Below are positions 7,046 through 14,264 of a DNA stretch of 20,622 nucleotides, one piece after another. This DNA comes from Acidimicrobiia bacterium UBA4744 (GTDB lineage Bacteria > Actinomycetota > Acidimicrobiia > Spongiisociales > UBA4744). The notes beneath the pieces are model-generated. The model did not search any database. It was not told the DNA's origin and saw only the letters and a program-made list of their open reading frames with translations. Position 1 is the stretch's first letter. Every line of letters begins with the position of its first letter. The stretch is from contig DHIO01000035.1 of assembly GCA_002403855.1 (NCBI GenBank), positions 121,102 through 141,723 of the forward strand, read 5' to 3'. The translations under genes and the position numbers were made by a program.

Positions 7046-8308
7046 GTGAGTGAACGTGACTGGTCGCCGGCCGCGGCGGCCCGGTTCCGCAACAGCGGAG
7101 CGATTGGAACCCCCTTCTATCGCGCCACGGCCAGTCGGAGCTCGACTCCCTGGTACTTCAACTGGGACCTCCACCACGTAGTCGACGTCTTCGATGATTT
7201 CCACGCCGAACTCAATGCCATGCGGACCACTGTGACGATGGGTGAGATGTCACCGCTCACCAAGGTGGAGATATCCGGCCCAGATGCCGCCGAGATGGCG
7301 AACCTCCTCGTCACCAGGGACATCTCCGGCCTCACCGTGGGCAGGGTCTTCTTCACGCCCTGGTGCACCGACCAGGGCAAGGTCGTGACCGACGGTCTCT
7401 TGTTTCGCGTCGATGAGCAGACGTACCGGTTCACCGGTGACCCGACCTACCGATGGTTCGCGGACAATATCGGTTCGTTCGATGTGCGGGTCACCGACGT
7501 GACCGACGACTACGGGATCCTGGCCCTGCAGGGACCGCGCTCACGGGATGTACTCGAGGCAGTCACCGGGCGGGACTGGTCGGGTCTTGACTTCTCGCGT
7601 ATGGATCAAGCAGTGATTGGCGGGGTGAAGGTAGAGGTGGCCCGACAGGGCTTCACCGGTGAGCACGGTTACGAGATCTTCACGCCGGCCGATGGCGGTG
7701 ATGAAGTCTGGGAAGCCGTTGAAGAGGCGGGGACGCCGTTCGAGATCCGGCCGGCCGGTGAGTACGCGATCGACGTGGCCCGGGTCGAAGCGGGCCTGCT
7801 CATTCCCGGCCCCGATTACGCAAATGCGGGTACCGACCCGACCGGTTCGCATACCCCCTCGGCTACGGAGGACGCGTACGTCTCTTCACCATTCGAGCTG
7901 GGTATGGGAGGTTTCGTTGATCTCGACAAGGACGACTTCATCGGCAAGCGAGCACTGGTGGAAGAGCAAGCCGCCGGGGGGCCACCGCGCCGGTTGGTAG
8001 GGCTCGACATCGACTGGCGATCGATCGTCGAGTTACATCTGGATCGGGGCGTGCCGCCCAATGTTTCCCCGAGGGTGCGCTGGGAGGCATTGGCCCTCGT
8101 CGACGGGAACGCCAGAATCGGACGGGCCTCGAGCGTCACCTGGGGTCCGACGGTTCGCAAGCTCATCGGTTTTGGTCACGTCGAGAAACGATTCGCGGAG
8201 CCGGGCACGATGGTGTCGGTCGAGTGGCCGGTCGAGAGCGGTGGGTCGGGATTGGTGGATGCGGAAGTGGTCACCTTGCCCTTCCTGGCGCACCGGCGGG
8301 CCGGATAG
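7046..8308 (+). CDS. GcvT-like aminomethyltransferase / folate-dependent demethylase family protein
   Basis: Belongs to the T-protein (GcvT) family, whose members transfer one-carbon groups from amine or sulfonium substrates to tetrahydrofolate; the family includes glycine-cleavage T-protein, DmdA, and domains of sarcosine and dimethylglycine dehydrogenases. Starting at GTG 7046, with AGAGGAGA just upstream, the protein is 420 aa. Visible landmarks are TPWCTDQGKVVTDGLLF (104-120), LQGPRSRDVL (161-170), GFTGEHGYEIF (202-212, the family's G-F/Y-TGE-x-GYE motif), ARVEAGL (245-251), and FIGKRAL (298-304) in the C-terminal barrel. It is longer than typical GcvT (about 370 aa), with an N-terminal extension. 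No gcvH or gcvP is nearby, so a free-standing demethylase or a C1-shuttling role beside the corrinoid enzymes is more likely than glycine cleavage. The exact substrate cannot be told. The next gene starts 24 nt downstream. Confidence 0.85.
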   Translation: MSERDWSPAAAARFRNSGAIGTPFYRATASRSSTPWYFNWDLHHVVDVFDDFHAELNAMRTTVTMGEMSPLTKVEISGPDAAEMANLLVTRDISGLTVGRVFFTPWCTDQGKVVTDGLLFRVDEQTYRFTGDPTYRWFADNIGSFDVRVTDVTDDYGILALQGPRSRDVLEAVTGRDWSGLDFSRMDQAVIGGVKVEVARQGFTGEHGYEIFTPADGGDEVWEAVEEAGTPFEIRPAGEYAIDVARVEAGLLIPGPDYANAGTDPTGSHTPSATEDAYVSSPFELGMGGFVDLDKDDFIGKRALVEEQAAGGPPRRLVGLDIDWRSIVELHLDRGVPPNVSPRVRWEALALVDGNARIGRASSVTWGPTVRKLIGFGHVEKRFAEPGTMVSVEWPVESGGSGLVDAEVVTLPFLAHRRAG

Positions 8309-8332
8309 TCGGATGTCCGGCCGGGTGCCTGC

Positions 8333-9007
8333 ATGAGCAAGCCGGGACGGGTCCTTCTCGCCTGTGAGGTTCTCGAGGACTACCTCCGGCCGTTGCTCGG
8401 GGATACGACCTCGGCAACCTTCTTCGACTTTGGACTCCACGATCAGCCCTCCCGGATGCAACCGGCTCTGCAGCAGCGGATCGACGCCCTTCCCGAACCG
8501 ACCACAGTTCTCATCGGGTACGGATTGTGCGGCAACGGCGTGGTCGGGCTGGAGGCCGGGCCCCACACTCTGGTGTTGCCGAGGGCTCACGATTGCATAG
8601 GAATGACGTTCGGTTCGACCGAGGCTCACCTGGCCGAAGCATCCGCCCATCCCGGCACCTTCTACCTCACCCGTGGGTGGCTGGGCACGGGCAACGACCC
8701 GCTCGAGGAGTACGAAGGGTACGTCGAGCAGTATGGTCGCGACCGTGCCGACCATGTGATCGACGTTCTCTACGCGGGCTATGAGCGGGTGTGTCTGGTT
8801 GCGTTCTCGGCTGAGGAGTTGGCCGAGGTCAGGCCGTTGGCCGCCCCTGTGGTCGAGTTCTTCCGAGAGCGTTTTGGCCTCGAGTATGTGGAACGCATCG
8901 GCGACAGCAGCTTCATCGAACGGTTGATGGACGAGGATCGCAAGGATGCTGCGAAATTCGTCGTCATCCCACCCGGAGGAGTGGTCCGCCAGGACATGTT
9001 CCTCTGA
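8333..9007 (+). CDS. DUF1638-domain protein
   Basis: A 224-aa protein matching the DUF1638 family as I recall it: LACEVLEDYL near 9-18, IGYGLCGNGVVGL at 61-73, VLPRAHDCIG at 81-90, and PGTFYLTRGW at 107-116. C66, H86 and C88 sit in the conserved motifs and could bind a metal, though this is inference. DUF1638 genes are known to occur beside corrinoid methyltransferase genes, and here the gene lies 24 nt after the GcvT-like gene on the same strand and beside two corrinoid modules. There is no signal peptide or membrane segment, so it is probably cytoplasmic. The ribosome binding site is weak; the ATG at 8333 fits the family N-terminus. I do not know its biochemical function. Confidence 0.8.
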   Translation: MSKPGRVLLACEVLEDYLRPLLGDTTSATFFDFGLHDQPSRMQPALQQRIDALPEPTTVLIGYGLCGNGVVGLEAGPHTLVLPRAHDCIGMTFGSTEAHLAEASAHPGTFYLTRGWLGTGNDPLEEYEGYVEQYGRDRADHVIDVLYAGYERVCLVAFSAEELAEVRPLAAPVVEFFRERFGLEYVERIGDSSFIERLMDEDRKDAAKFVVIPPGGVVRQDMFL

Positions 9008-9057
9008 CCCTCGGTCAGGACTGAGACGACCCGCCGAAGGAGCGGTGGGGAGAGGGG

Positions 9058-9082
9058 CGCGGTCCTACCGGGATGGACCGCG
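9058..9082. terminator. Hairpin between converging genes, candidate terminator
   Basis: CGCGGTCC (9058-9065) and GGACCGCG (9075-9082) form a perfect 8-bp stem with a 9-nt loop. It lies in the 89-nt gap between the converging DUF1638 and SRPBCC genes. There is no clear U-run, which is common for terminators in GC-rich actinobacteria; it could stop transcription in both directions. Confidence 0.5.
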
Positions 9083-9096
9083 CGGATTGCGGACGC

Positions 9097-9552
9097 TCAG
9101 TCGATCCCCATCTCGAAAATATCGGTGAGGTTGTCGAGTGTCCGCTCTAGGTCCTTCTGCAGGGACCGGGGCATGAGCGTCTTGTCTATCACTCTGCCAA
9201 AGAAGCTCTCGGTCGGCTCGGTGTCCTGCACCACCCGGAGCAGGAACCGGTCGTCGCCCAGTGCCTCGTAGTGCCACTCTTCGTGGATCACCGGAAGCCC
9301 CGGCACGTTGGCCGTGAGCCGTATGAGCTCGAGCTCTTGGTACTCGTCGATGGTGGCCACTCCCTCGATACGACGGCCGAGCAACTTGTAGGCGAAGCGG
9401 ATGCTGTCACCCGCCTTGTCCCAAGATGCTGAATCGGGCTCGAGGATTTCGAACATCGCCACCCGCCACGTCGGGAAGAGGTGCCAATCCGTCAGGTAGT
9501 CCCACCCTTTCTTGAGTGGAAGCGGATATTCACAGCTTTGCTCTATCCGCAT
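9097..9552 (-). CDS. SRPBCC (START-like/polyketide cyclase) domain protein
   Basis: A 151-aa single-domain protein with the helix-grip pattern: an amphipathic first strand (MRIEQSCEYPLPL), the W-x-x-LTDWHLFPTW motif at about 17-30, alternating strands ending in WHYEALGDDRFLLRVVQDTE, and a long C-terminal helix (about 120-150). These proteins bind hydrophobic ligands or act as cyclases or chaperones; nothing here identifies the ligand. It has a strong AGGAGG ribosome binding site 5 nt before the ATG, which is partly buried in a hairpin. It sits 149 nt downstream of the small unknown gene, so it may be separately transcribed. No link to the C1 or carbamoyl pathways is evident. Confidence 0.72.
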   Translation of the reverse strand: MRIEQSCEYPLPLKKGWDYLTDWHLFPTWRVAMFEILEPDSASWDKAGDSIRFAYKLLGRRIEGVATIDEYQELELIRLTANVPGLPVIHEEWHYEALGDDRFLLRVVQDTEPTESFFGRVIDKTLMPRSLQKDLERTLDNLTDIFEMGID

Positions 9553-9553
9553 G

Positions 9554-9570
9554 CGAACCTCCTAGGTTCG
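9554..9570 (-). promoter_or_regulatory. Hairpin overlapping the ribosome binding site of the SRPBCC gene
   Basis: On the minus strand CGAACCT-AGG-AGGTTCG forms a perfect 7-bp stem with a 3-nt loop, and the AGGAGG ribosome binding site spans the loop and the second arm. The ATG is 2 nt beyond the stem (9552). If it forms, the site would be partly closed, giving a simple translational switch. The arrangement is seen in sequence; regulation is inferred. Confidence 0.5.
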
Positions 9571-9701
9571 GGATGCTCCGAGTCGCCCGGTCGACCCGGA
9601 GTTCTCACCGCGACCTTATGCCCACCGCCCACTCGAGCGATAGGGGAGAAGGACCCGAGTAGCGCCGCCCCGAACGTCACTCACGTCGAACACCCTACGT
9701 C

Positions 9702-10094
9702 CTACTTCTCCGGATCTCCCAGGATCTCCAGCGCCCTCTTGAGCATGTCCTCCGGATCGACGAACTGGACCACATCCGGCCTGTCTTCGAACAGAGCGTC
9801 CGCCTTGTCCTGCAGTGCTGTAGGAACCTCGAGCAGCAGCGGAACCTGGAACGTCCGGCACGTATAGAAGATCTCCTGGTAGGTCGGGTAGTTCGGATCG
9901 CCGCCGTCCGGAGCGAAAACCTTGTGGACGTATCCGATCAGGAGATCCGGTTTGTTCTCCTGGTTGATCAGCTGAATATGCCGACCGTGGTTGTCGTAGC
10001 CGTTGGATACCGGAATGGTGTCGTAGCCCTCGCAGACCAAAGCGGTCAGCAGCGTCGAGTCGGTTCCTTCGAAGTAGCCGATGTCTTTCCGCAT
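9702..10094 (-). CDS. Small conserved-looking protein of unknown function, downstream of glutamate dehydrogenase
   Basis: A 130-aa soluble protein that I do not recognise. It has alternating hydrophobic strands and helices (TLLTALVCEGYDTIPV at about 14-29, PDLLIGYVHKVFAP, then VPLLLEVP followed by an acidic C-terminal helix), suggesting a compact alpha/beta fold. There is no signal peptide, membrane segment or familiar catalytic motif. A strong AGGAGG ribosome binding site precedes the ATG, and it begins 12 nt after the glutamate dehydrogenase stop, so it is almost certainly cotranscribed with it. Clean coding structure and tight operon spacing make it a real gene. A role linked to glutamate or ammonium metabolism is possible only by position. 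Confidence 0.75.
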   Translation of the reverse strand: MRKDIGYFEGTDSTLLTALVCEGYDTIPVSNGYDNHGRHIQLINQENKPDLLIGYVHKVFAPDGGDPNYPTYQEIFYTCRTFQVPLLLEVPTALQDKADALFEDRPDVVQFVDPEDMLKRALEILGDPEK

Positions 10095-10106
10095 GACGCC
10101 TCCTGA

Positions 10107-11450
10107 TCACACGATGCCCTGGTCCAGCATCGCATCCGCCACCTTAATGAAGCCTGCGATGTTGGCGCCGTTGACGTAGTTTCCCGGGTCTCCATAGTGC
10201 TCGGCAGCTTCCTGGCAGGAACGGTGGATGTTGACCATGATCCTCCGCAACCTCTGGTCGACCTCATCTCTGGTCCAGTTGGTGAAGACGGCATTTTGGG
10301 CCATCTCCAGTCCACTGGTTGCCACACCGCCCGCGTTGGCGGCCTTGCCCGGACCGAACAGGATCCCCTGATCCACGAACTGCTGCACTGCGTCGGGATC
10401 GCAAGGCATGTTGGCGCCCTCGGCAACCACGTATGTCCCGTTGACCAAGAGCTGCTTGGCCTCCGGCCCGGACAGCTCATTCTGAGTGGCGCAGGGGAAG
10501 ACACATTCTGCTCCCTCCACCGACCAGGGCCGCTGGTCCGGGTAGTAGTCGGCGTTGAACCTGTCGGCATATTCGGCGATCCGACCCCGTCGCTTGTTCT
10601 TCAGTTCCTTGACCCAGTCGAGTTTCTCGTGGTCGATGCCGTCCTTGTCGTAGATGAACCCGCTCGAATCCGACAGGGTGACCGCCGAGCCACCAAGGCG
10701 AAGAACGTTTTCGACGGCGTACTGGGCCACGTTGCCGGACCCCGAGACCAGACATTTCTTGCCCAGGATCGACTCGTCACGAGTCTTGAGCATTTCCTCG
10801 GCGAAGTAGACGGCTCCGTATCCGGTCGCCTCCGGCCGGATGAGGCTGCCGCCCCACTCCGGGCTCTTCCCGGTCAGGATCCCGGAGAACTCGTTGGCCA
10901 GCTTCTTGTATTGCCCGAAGAGGAACCCGATTTCCCGGGCGCCCACACCGATATCCCCGGCGGGGATGTCGGTACGGTCACCGATATGCCGGTACAGCTC
11001 GCCCATGAACGACTGGCAGAACCGCATGACTTCTCCGTCGCTCTTGCCCTTCGGATCGAAATCGGAGCCTCCCTTGCCTCCGCCCATAGGCAGTGTGGTC
11101 AGGGCGTTCTTGAAGACCTGCTCGAAAGCCAGGAACTTGAGAACGCCCAAGTTCACCGACGGATGGAAACGTAAGCCGCCCTTGTAGGGCCCAATGGCGC
11201 TGTTCATCTCGATCCGGTAGCCCCGGTTGACCTGCACGTGGCCATCGTCGTCGACCCAAGGGACCCGGAACATGATCACTCGCTCCGGCTCGACCATCCG
11301 GTCGAGGATGTTGGCCTCCCGGAACTCGGGATGCCGGTCGAGCACCGGCCAGATCGACTCAACTACTTCGTGAACCGCCTGGTGGAACTCGGTTTCCTCC
11401 GGGCTCCGGGCCGCCACGCGATCCATGAACTCCGCAACAGTCTCGGACAC
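10107..11450 (-). CDS. gdhA: NADP-type glutamate dehydrogenase
   Basis: Interconverts 2-oxoglutarate plus ammonium and glutamate. The 447-aa length and signatures match the hexameric small-subunit GdhA family: KGGLRFHPSVNLGVLKFL at 90-107, the catalytic PMGGGKGGSDFDPKGK block at 121-136 with K126, PAGDIGVGAREIG, and a dinucleotide-binding SGSGNVA loop in the second domain. The NADP preference is by family likeness. The start is GTG at 11450. It lies 52 nt downstream of a PLP-enzyme gene and 12 nt upstream of a small unknown gene on the same strand. In this setting it would either assimilate ammonium released by the PLP and carbamoyl enzymes or supply glutamate for the aminotransferase on the other arm of the locus. 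Confidence 0.95.
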   Translation of the reverse strand: MSETVAEFMDRVAARSPEETEFHQAVHEVVESIWPVLDRHPEFREANILDRMVEPERVIMFRVPWVDDDGHVQVNRGYRIEMNSAIGPYKGGLRFHPSVNLGVLKFLAFEQVFKNALTTLPMGGGKGGSDFDPKGKSDGEVMRFCQSFMGELYRHIGDRTDIPAGDIGVGAREIGFLFGQYKKLANEFSGILTGKSPEWGGSLIRPEATGYGAVYFAEEMLKTRDESILGKKCLVSGSGNVAQYAVENVLRLGGSAVTLSDSSGFIYDKDGIDHEKLDWVKELKNKRRGRIAEYADRFNADYYPDQRPWSVEGAECVFPCATQNELSGPEAKQLLVNGTYVVAEGANMPCDPDAVQQFVDQGILFGPGKAANAGGVATSGLEMAQNAVFTNWTRDEVDQRLRRIMVNIHRSCQEAAEHYGDPGNYVNGANIAGFIKVADAMLDQGIV

Positions 11451-11502
11451 GGTCTCTGCCTTTCTCGGTTTCGGGGGCTATCGGACGGCTGCCTGTTTCA
11501 AC

Positions 11503-12966
11503 CTATCCCAGGCCCACCTTTTCGTTGAAGACGCCGATCAACTCGTCGATGGGGTCAACCATCGCCTGTATCGAAGTCCAGTAGTCGGAGTCGTACCACT
11601 GCGCCTGGATCTCTTCGTAGGTCTTGCCCTGCTGCTCGACCCATGTGTAGTACTTCAGGTTGTGGACCCGCTTTCGGTCGTAGTAGCCGAGTTCCTGGAT
11701 GTGATCAATGCCCTGCCCGAGCAAGTAGCGGTGGTACGCCGCTGCTGCATCCAGGGTGGTGAATTCCCCGCGCTCCGCGTCGAGCTCTTGCAAACGGCTG
11801 CCGTACATCTCCATCGAATCGGTGCCGACGGTGACGACGACATCCCGGGAACCCATCTCGTAGTACTTGGCCATCTTGATGGCCATGAGCATGTTGCCGA
11901 TTCCGGAGATGCCGAGCAGCGGCAGCTCTTCGATCAGTTCGGAGGCAACTCCCTGGTCCGCCAGATATGCGGCGCCGGCCGGTTCGTTGAACAAGCGGGT
12001 GAGGGCGATGGTTGCCTCGTCGTCCAGCCCAATGGCCATGTCTGTGTTCTTGACGTTGTGAATCCAGGGTATGTGCTTGTCGCCGATGCCTTCGATCCGG
12101 TGTTCGCCGAAACCGTTGTAGAGGATCGTCGGGCACTGGACGGCTTCCCCGGCGGCAATCTTTGCGTTCGGGAAGAGCTGCTTGAGGTAGTCGCCCGAGG
12201 CAATGGTTCCGGCCGACCCGGTGGTCAGCGTCACGCCGCGAAATTCGTCGCCGGGTCGCATTGCCGTCTCGAGGACCTCGACCATGGCCGGGCCGGTCAC
12301 CGCGTAGTGCCACAGGTAGTTTCCGAACTCGTCGAACTGGTTGAAGATGACGAGGTCTTCTCCGGACTGTCGAAGCTCGTTGCACTTGTCGAAGATCTCC
12401 TTGACGTTCGATTCGGTGCCCGGCGTCTTGATGATCTCCCCGGCCACGCTCTCCAGCCAGCTGAACCGCTCAGCGCTCATGCCCTCGGGCAGGATGGCAA
12501 TGGAATCACACCCCAGCAGGTTGGAGTCGTAGGCGCCGCCCCGGCAGTAGTTGCCGGTGGAGGGCCACACGGCCTTCTGGGCGGCGGGGTCGAATTGACC
12601 GGTCACGAGCCGGGGCACCAGACATCCAAACGCCGCCCCGACTTTGTGGGCGCCGGTCGGAAACCACTTCCCCTCGAGAAGGAGGATCCGGGCCGGGGTG
12701 CCGGTCAGCTCGGAGGGAAGTTCGATGAAGTTGACGGGACCGTAACCTCCGCCAGTGGGCGTCGGCTCGTTGTGCCAGGTGATCCGGTACAGGTTCAAGG
12801 GATCGAGATCCCACAGCCCGACCGACTTCAGCTCCTGCTTGATCGAGTCGGGTATGAGCGAAGGGTCGCGCATCTGCTTGAAGGTGGGGATGCGGATGTT
12901 GCGCTCGTGCGCCTGGGCGGCGGCCGATTCCAGGGTTTCTTCGTGAATGGTGAGATCGATCATCAT
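11503..12966 (-). CDS. Fold-type II PLP-dependent enzyme (cysteine synthase-like/tryptophan synthase beta-like), function unknown
   Basis: A 487-aa protein of the tryptophan synthase beta/cysteine synthase superfamily. The probable PLP lysine is K108 in PTGAHKVGAAFG (103-114); an asparagine loop STGNYCRGG follows, and a glycine-rich phosphate-binding TTGSAGTIASG lies near the middle. It is about 100-150 residues longer than O-acetylserine sulfhydrylases, with a distinctive aromatic C-terminus (VHNLKYYTW, AQWYDSDYW). The start ATG at 12966 overlaps the TGA of the upstream threonine-synthase-like gene (ATGA), with AAGGAA upstream; a second ATG follows directly. Neighbours imply a beta-elimination or beta-replacement on an amino acid carrying a carbamoyl, ureido or amino group. 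By position it might stand in for the diaminopropionate ammonia-lyase (YgeX) of ygeW-type clusters, but its sequence is not YgeX-like. Confidence 0.85.
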   Translation of the reverse strand: MMIDLTIHEETLESAAAQAHERNIRIPTFKQMRDPSLIPDSIKQELKSVGLWDLDPLNLYRITWHNEPTPTGGGYGPVNFIELPSELTGTPARILLLEGKWFPTGAHKVGAAFGCLVPRLVTGQFDPAAQKAVWPSTGNYCRGGAYDSNLLGCDSIAILPEGMSAERFSWLESVAGEIIKTPGTESNVKEIFDKCNELRQSGEDLVIFNQFDEFGNYLWHYAVTGPAMVEVLETAMRPGDEFRGVTLTTGSAGTIASGDYLKQLFPNAKIAAGEAVQCPTILYNGFGEHRIEGIGDKHIPWIHNVKNTDMAIGLDDEATIALTRLFNEPAGAAYLADQGVASELIEELPLLGISGIGNMLMAIKMAKYYEMGSRDVVVTVGTDSMEMYGSRLQELDAERGEFTTLDAAAAYHRYLLGQGIDHIQELGYYDRKRVHNLKYYTWVEQQGKTYEEIQAQWYDSDYWTSIQAMVDPIDELIGVFNEKVGLG

Positions 12967-14264
12967 CGGGTTCCTTGCTTGTTTGTCCCAGTTCCTGGTA
13001 CCTGGTTCCTCTCTTGCATGGCGTTCTTGAGAGCCTCCAGGTTCGGTTCGACAACCATCGGCTTCGTTCCGGCGTCCGCTACCGCCTTCATGGCCGAGGC
13101 GACATCCTTGAGGCCGCTGCCGGTGGATAGCACCACTACCCGGTCTTCCGACCCGACCAGGCCTGTTTCGACTGCAGCAACCAACCCGGCATAGGCGGCT
13201 GCTCCGGCCGGTTCGGCGAACACGCCTGATCCTCTTGCCAGGGAGGGGACGGCAGCCAGGATCTCCTCGTCGCTCACTCGCAGGTAGGCGCCGTCCGTCT
13301 CTACGGATGCCGCCATGGCCTTGATCCGGTCGCGAGGGAGGTCGGCGCTGATCGAATCGGCGACCGTGTCGGCCGAGATGGGTGGTTTGGTCAGCACATC
13401 CTCGCCGCTCTCGAATGCTTGCACGAGGTAGTCGCTGCCGGCCGACTGGATCCCGTAGATACGGGGTGCGCGGTCGATCCAGCCGAGGGCGAGAGCGTCC
13501 TTCACGGCTTTGTGGACGCCCCCGATGATCGATCCATCGCCGACGCTGACGAAGATGGCGTCGGGAACCTCCCAATCGAGTTGCTCCAGGATCTCCAAAC
13601 CGGCCGTCTTCTTACCTTCGGTCATGTAGGGGTTGAATCCGGTATTGCGGTTGTACCAGCCGAACTCCTCGGCCGCTTCCATGCACAGGTCGAACGCGTC
13701 GCCGTAGGTGCCCTCGACCAGTGCCACCGTCGAGCCGTAGGCCAGGAGTTGGGCGATCTTGGCCTGCGGAGCCGTCTCGGGCACGAAGATCACGTTCTTC
13801 TGGCCGACACTGGCGGACAGTCCACTCAGAGCGGCGGCGGCGTTCCCGGTGCTGGCGGTGGTTACTACCTCCGCGCCCCTTTCCCGTGCTTTGACGAGAG
13901 CCATGGCGCTGGCGCGGTCTTTCAAGGATGCCGTGGGCTGGCGACCTTCATCCTTCACCCACACCCTGCCGACTCCCAGCGCCTCGGCCAGTGGAGGCGC
14001 GTCGTAGGTGGGAGTTCCACCCACCGTCAGAGGCGGCACCGGCGCATCGGGTGCCACCGGGAGGAGGGCCTTGTATCGCCACATCGTGGGGTTCCGCTTC
14101 TCGCGGAGCGACTCCGGCGAGATACGGGCGCCGATGAGGTCGTAGTCGTACCGGACGTCGAGGATGCCCTCGTTGCCGTGGTCCGGGCACACGTACCCGG
14201 CCTCCTCGACCGGGTAGGCGGTGCCGCAGATCACACAGACGAGTCCGGTGACGTTATCGATCAT
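12963..14264 (-). CDS. Threonine synthase-like PLP enzyme with N-terminal zinc-ribbon-like motif
   Basis: A 433-aa fold-type II PLP enzyme of the ThrC/threonine dehydratase group. The N-terminus holds C10, C13, C26 and H29 (CVIC...CPDH), a likely small metal-binding knuckle seen in many threonine-synthase-like proteins. The PLP lysine is K115 in TASLKDRASA, the cofactor-facing STGNAAAALSG loop is at 139-149, and a phosphate-binding VSVGDGSIIGG lies further on. Starts and stops overlap both neighbours (ATGA at 14264 and 12966), so translation is coupled to carbamate kinase and the second PLP enzyme. The catabolic-looking operon and the absence of other threonine biosynthesis genes in view argue against a plain biosynthetic ThrC. 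A 2,3-elimination or replacement on a ureido or amino-acid intermediate is possible. The substrate is not determinable. Confidence 0.85.
   Translation of the reverse strand: MIDNVTGLVCVICGTAYPVEEAGYVCPDHGNEGILDVRYDYDLIGARISPESLREKRNPTMWRYKALLPVAPDAPVPPLTVGGTPTYDAPPLAEALGVGRVWVKDEGRQPTASLKDRASAMALVKARERGAEVVTTASTGNAAAALSGLSASVGQKNVIFVPETAPQAKIAQLLAYGSTVALVEGTYGDAFDLCMEAAEEFGWYNRNTGFNPYMTEGKKTAGLEILEQLDWEVPDAIFVSVGDGSIIGGVHKAVKDALALGWIDRAPRIYGIQSAGSDYLVQAFESGEDVLTKPPISADTVADSISADLPRDRIKAMAASVETDGAYLRVSDEEILAAVPSLARGSGVFAEPAGAAAYAGLVAAVETGLVGSEDRVVVLSTGSGLKDVASAMKAVADAGTKPMVVEPNLEALKNAMQERNQVPGTGTNKQGTR

Noticed and set aside
11425..13194. 589-codon plus-strand frame over the PLP enzyme gene
   Set aside because: Antisense shadow of a gene with intact PLP motifs; no recognisable domain in the translation.
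11503..13575. Extended 690-aa reading of the PLP enzyme, as if fused to an upstream domain
   Set aside because: The extra N-terminal part reads the threonine-synthase-like gene out of frame and is arginine/glycine-rich nonsense; the ATG at 12966 has a ribosome binding site and an ATGA overlap.
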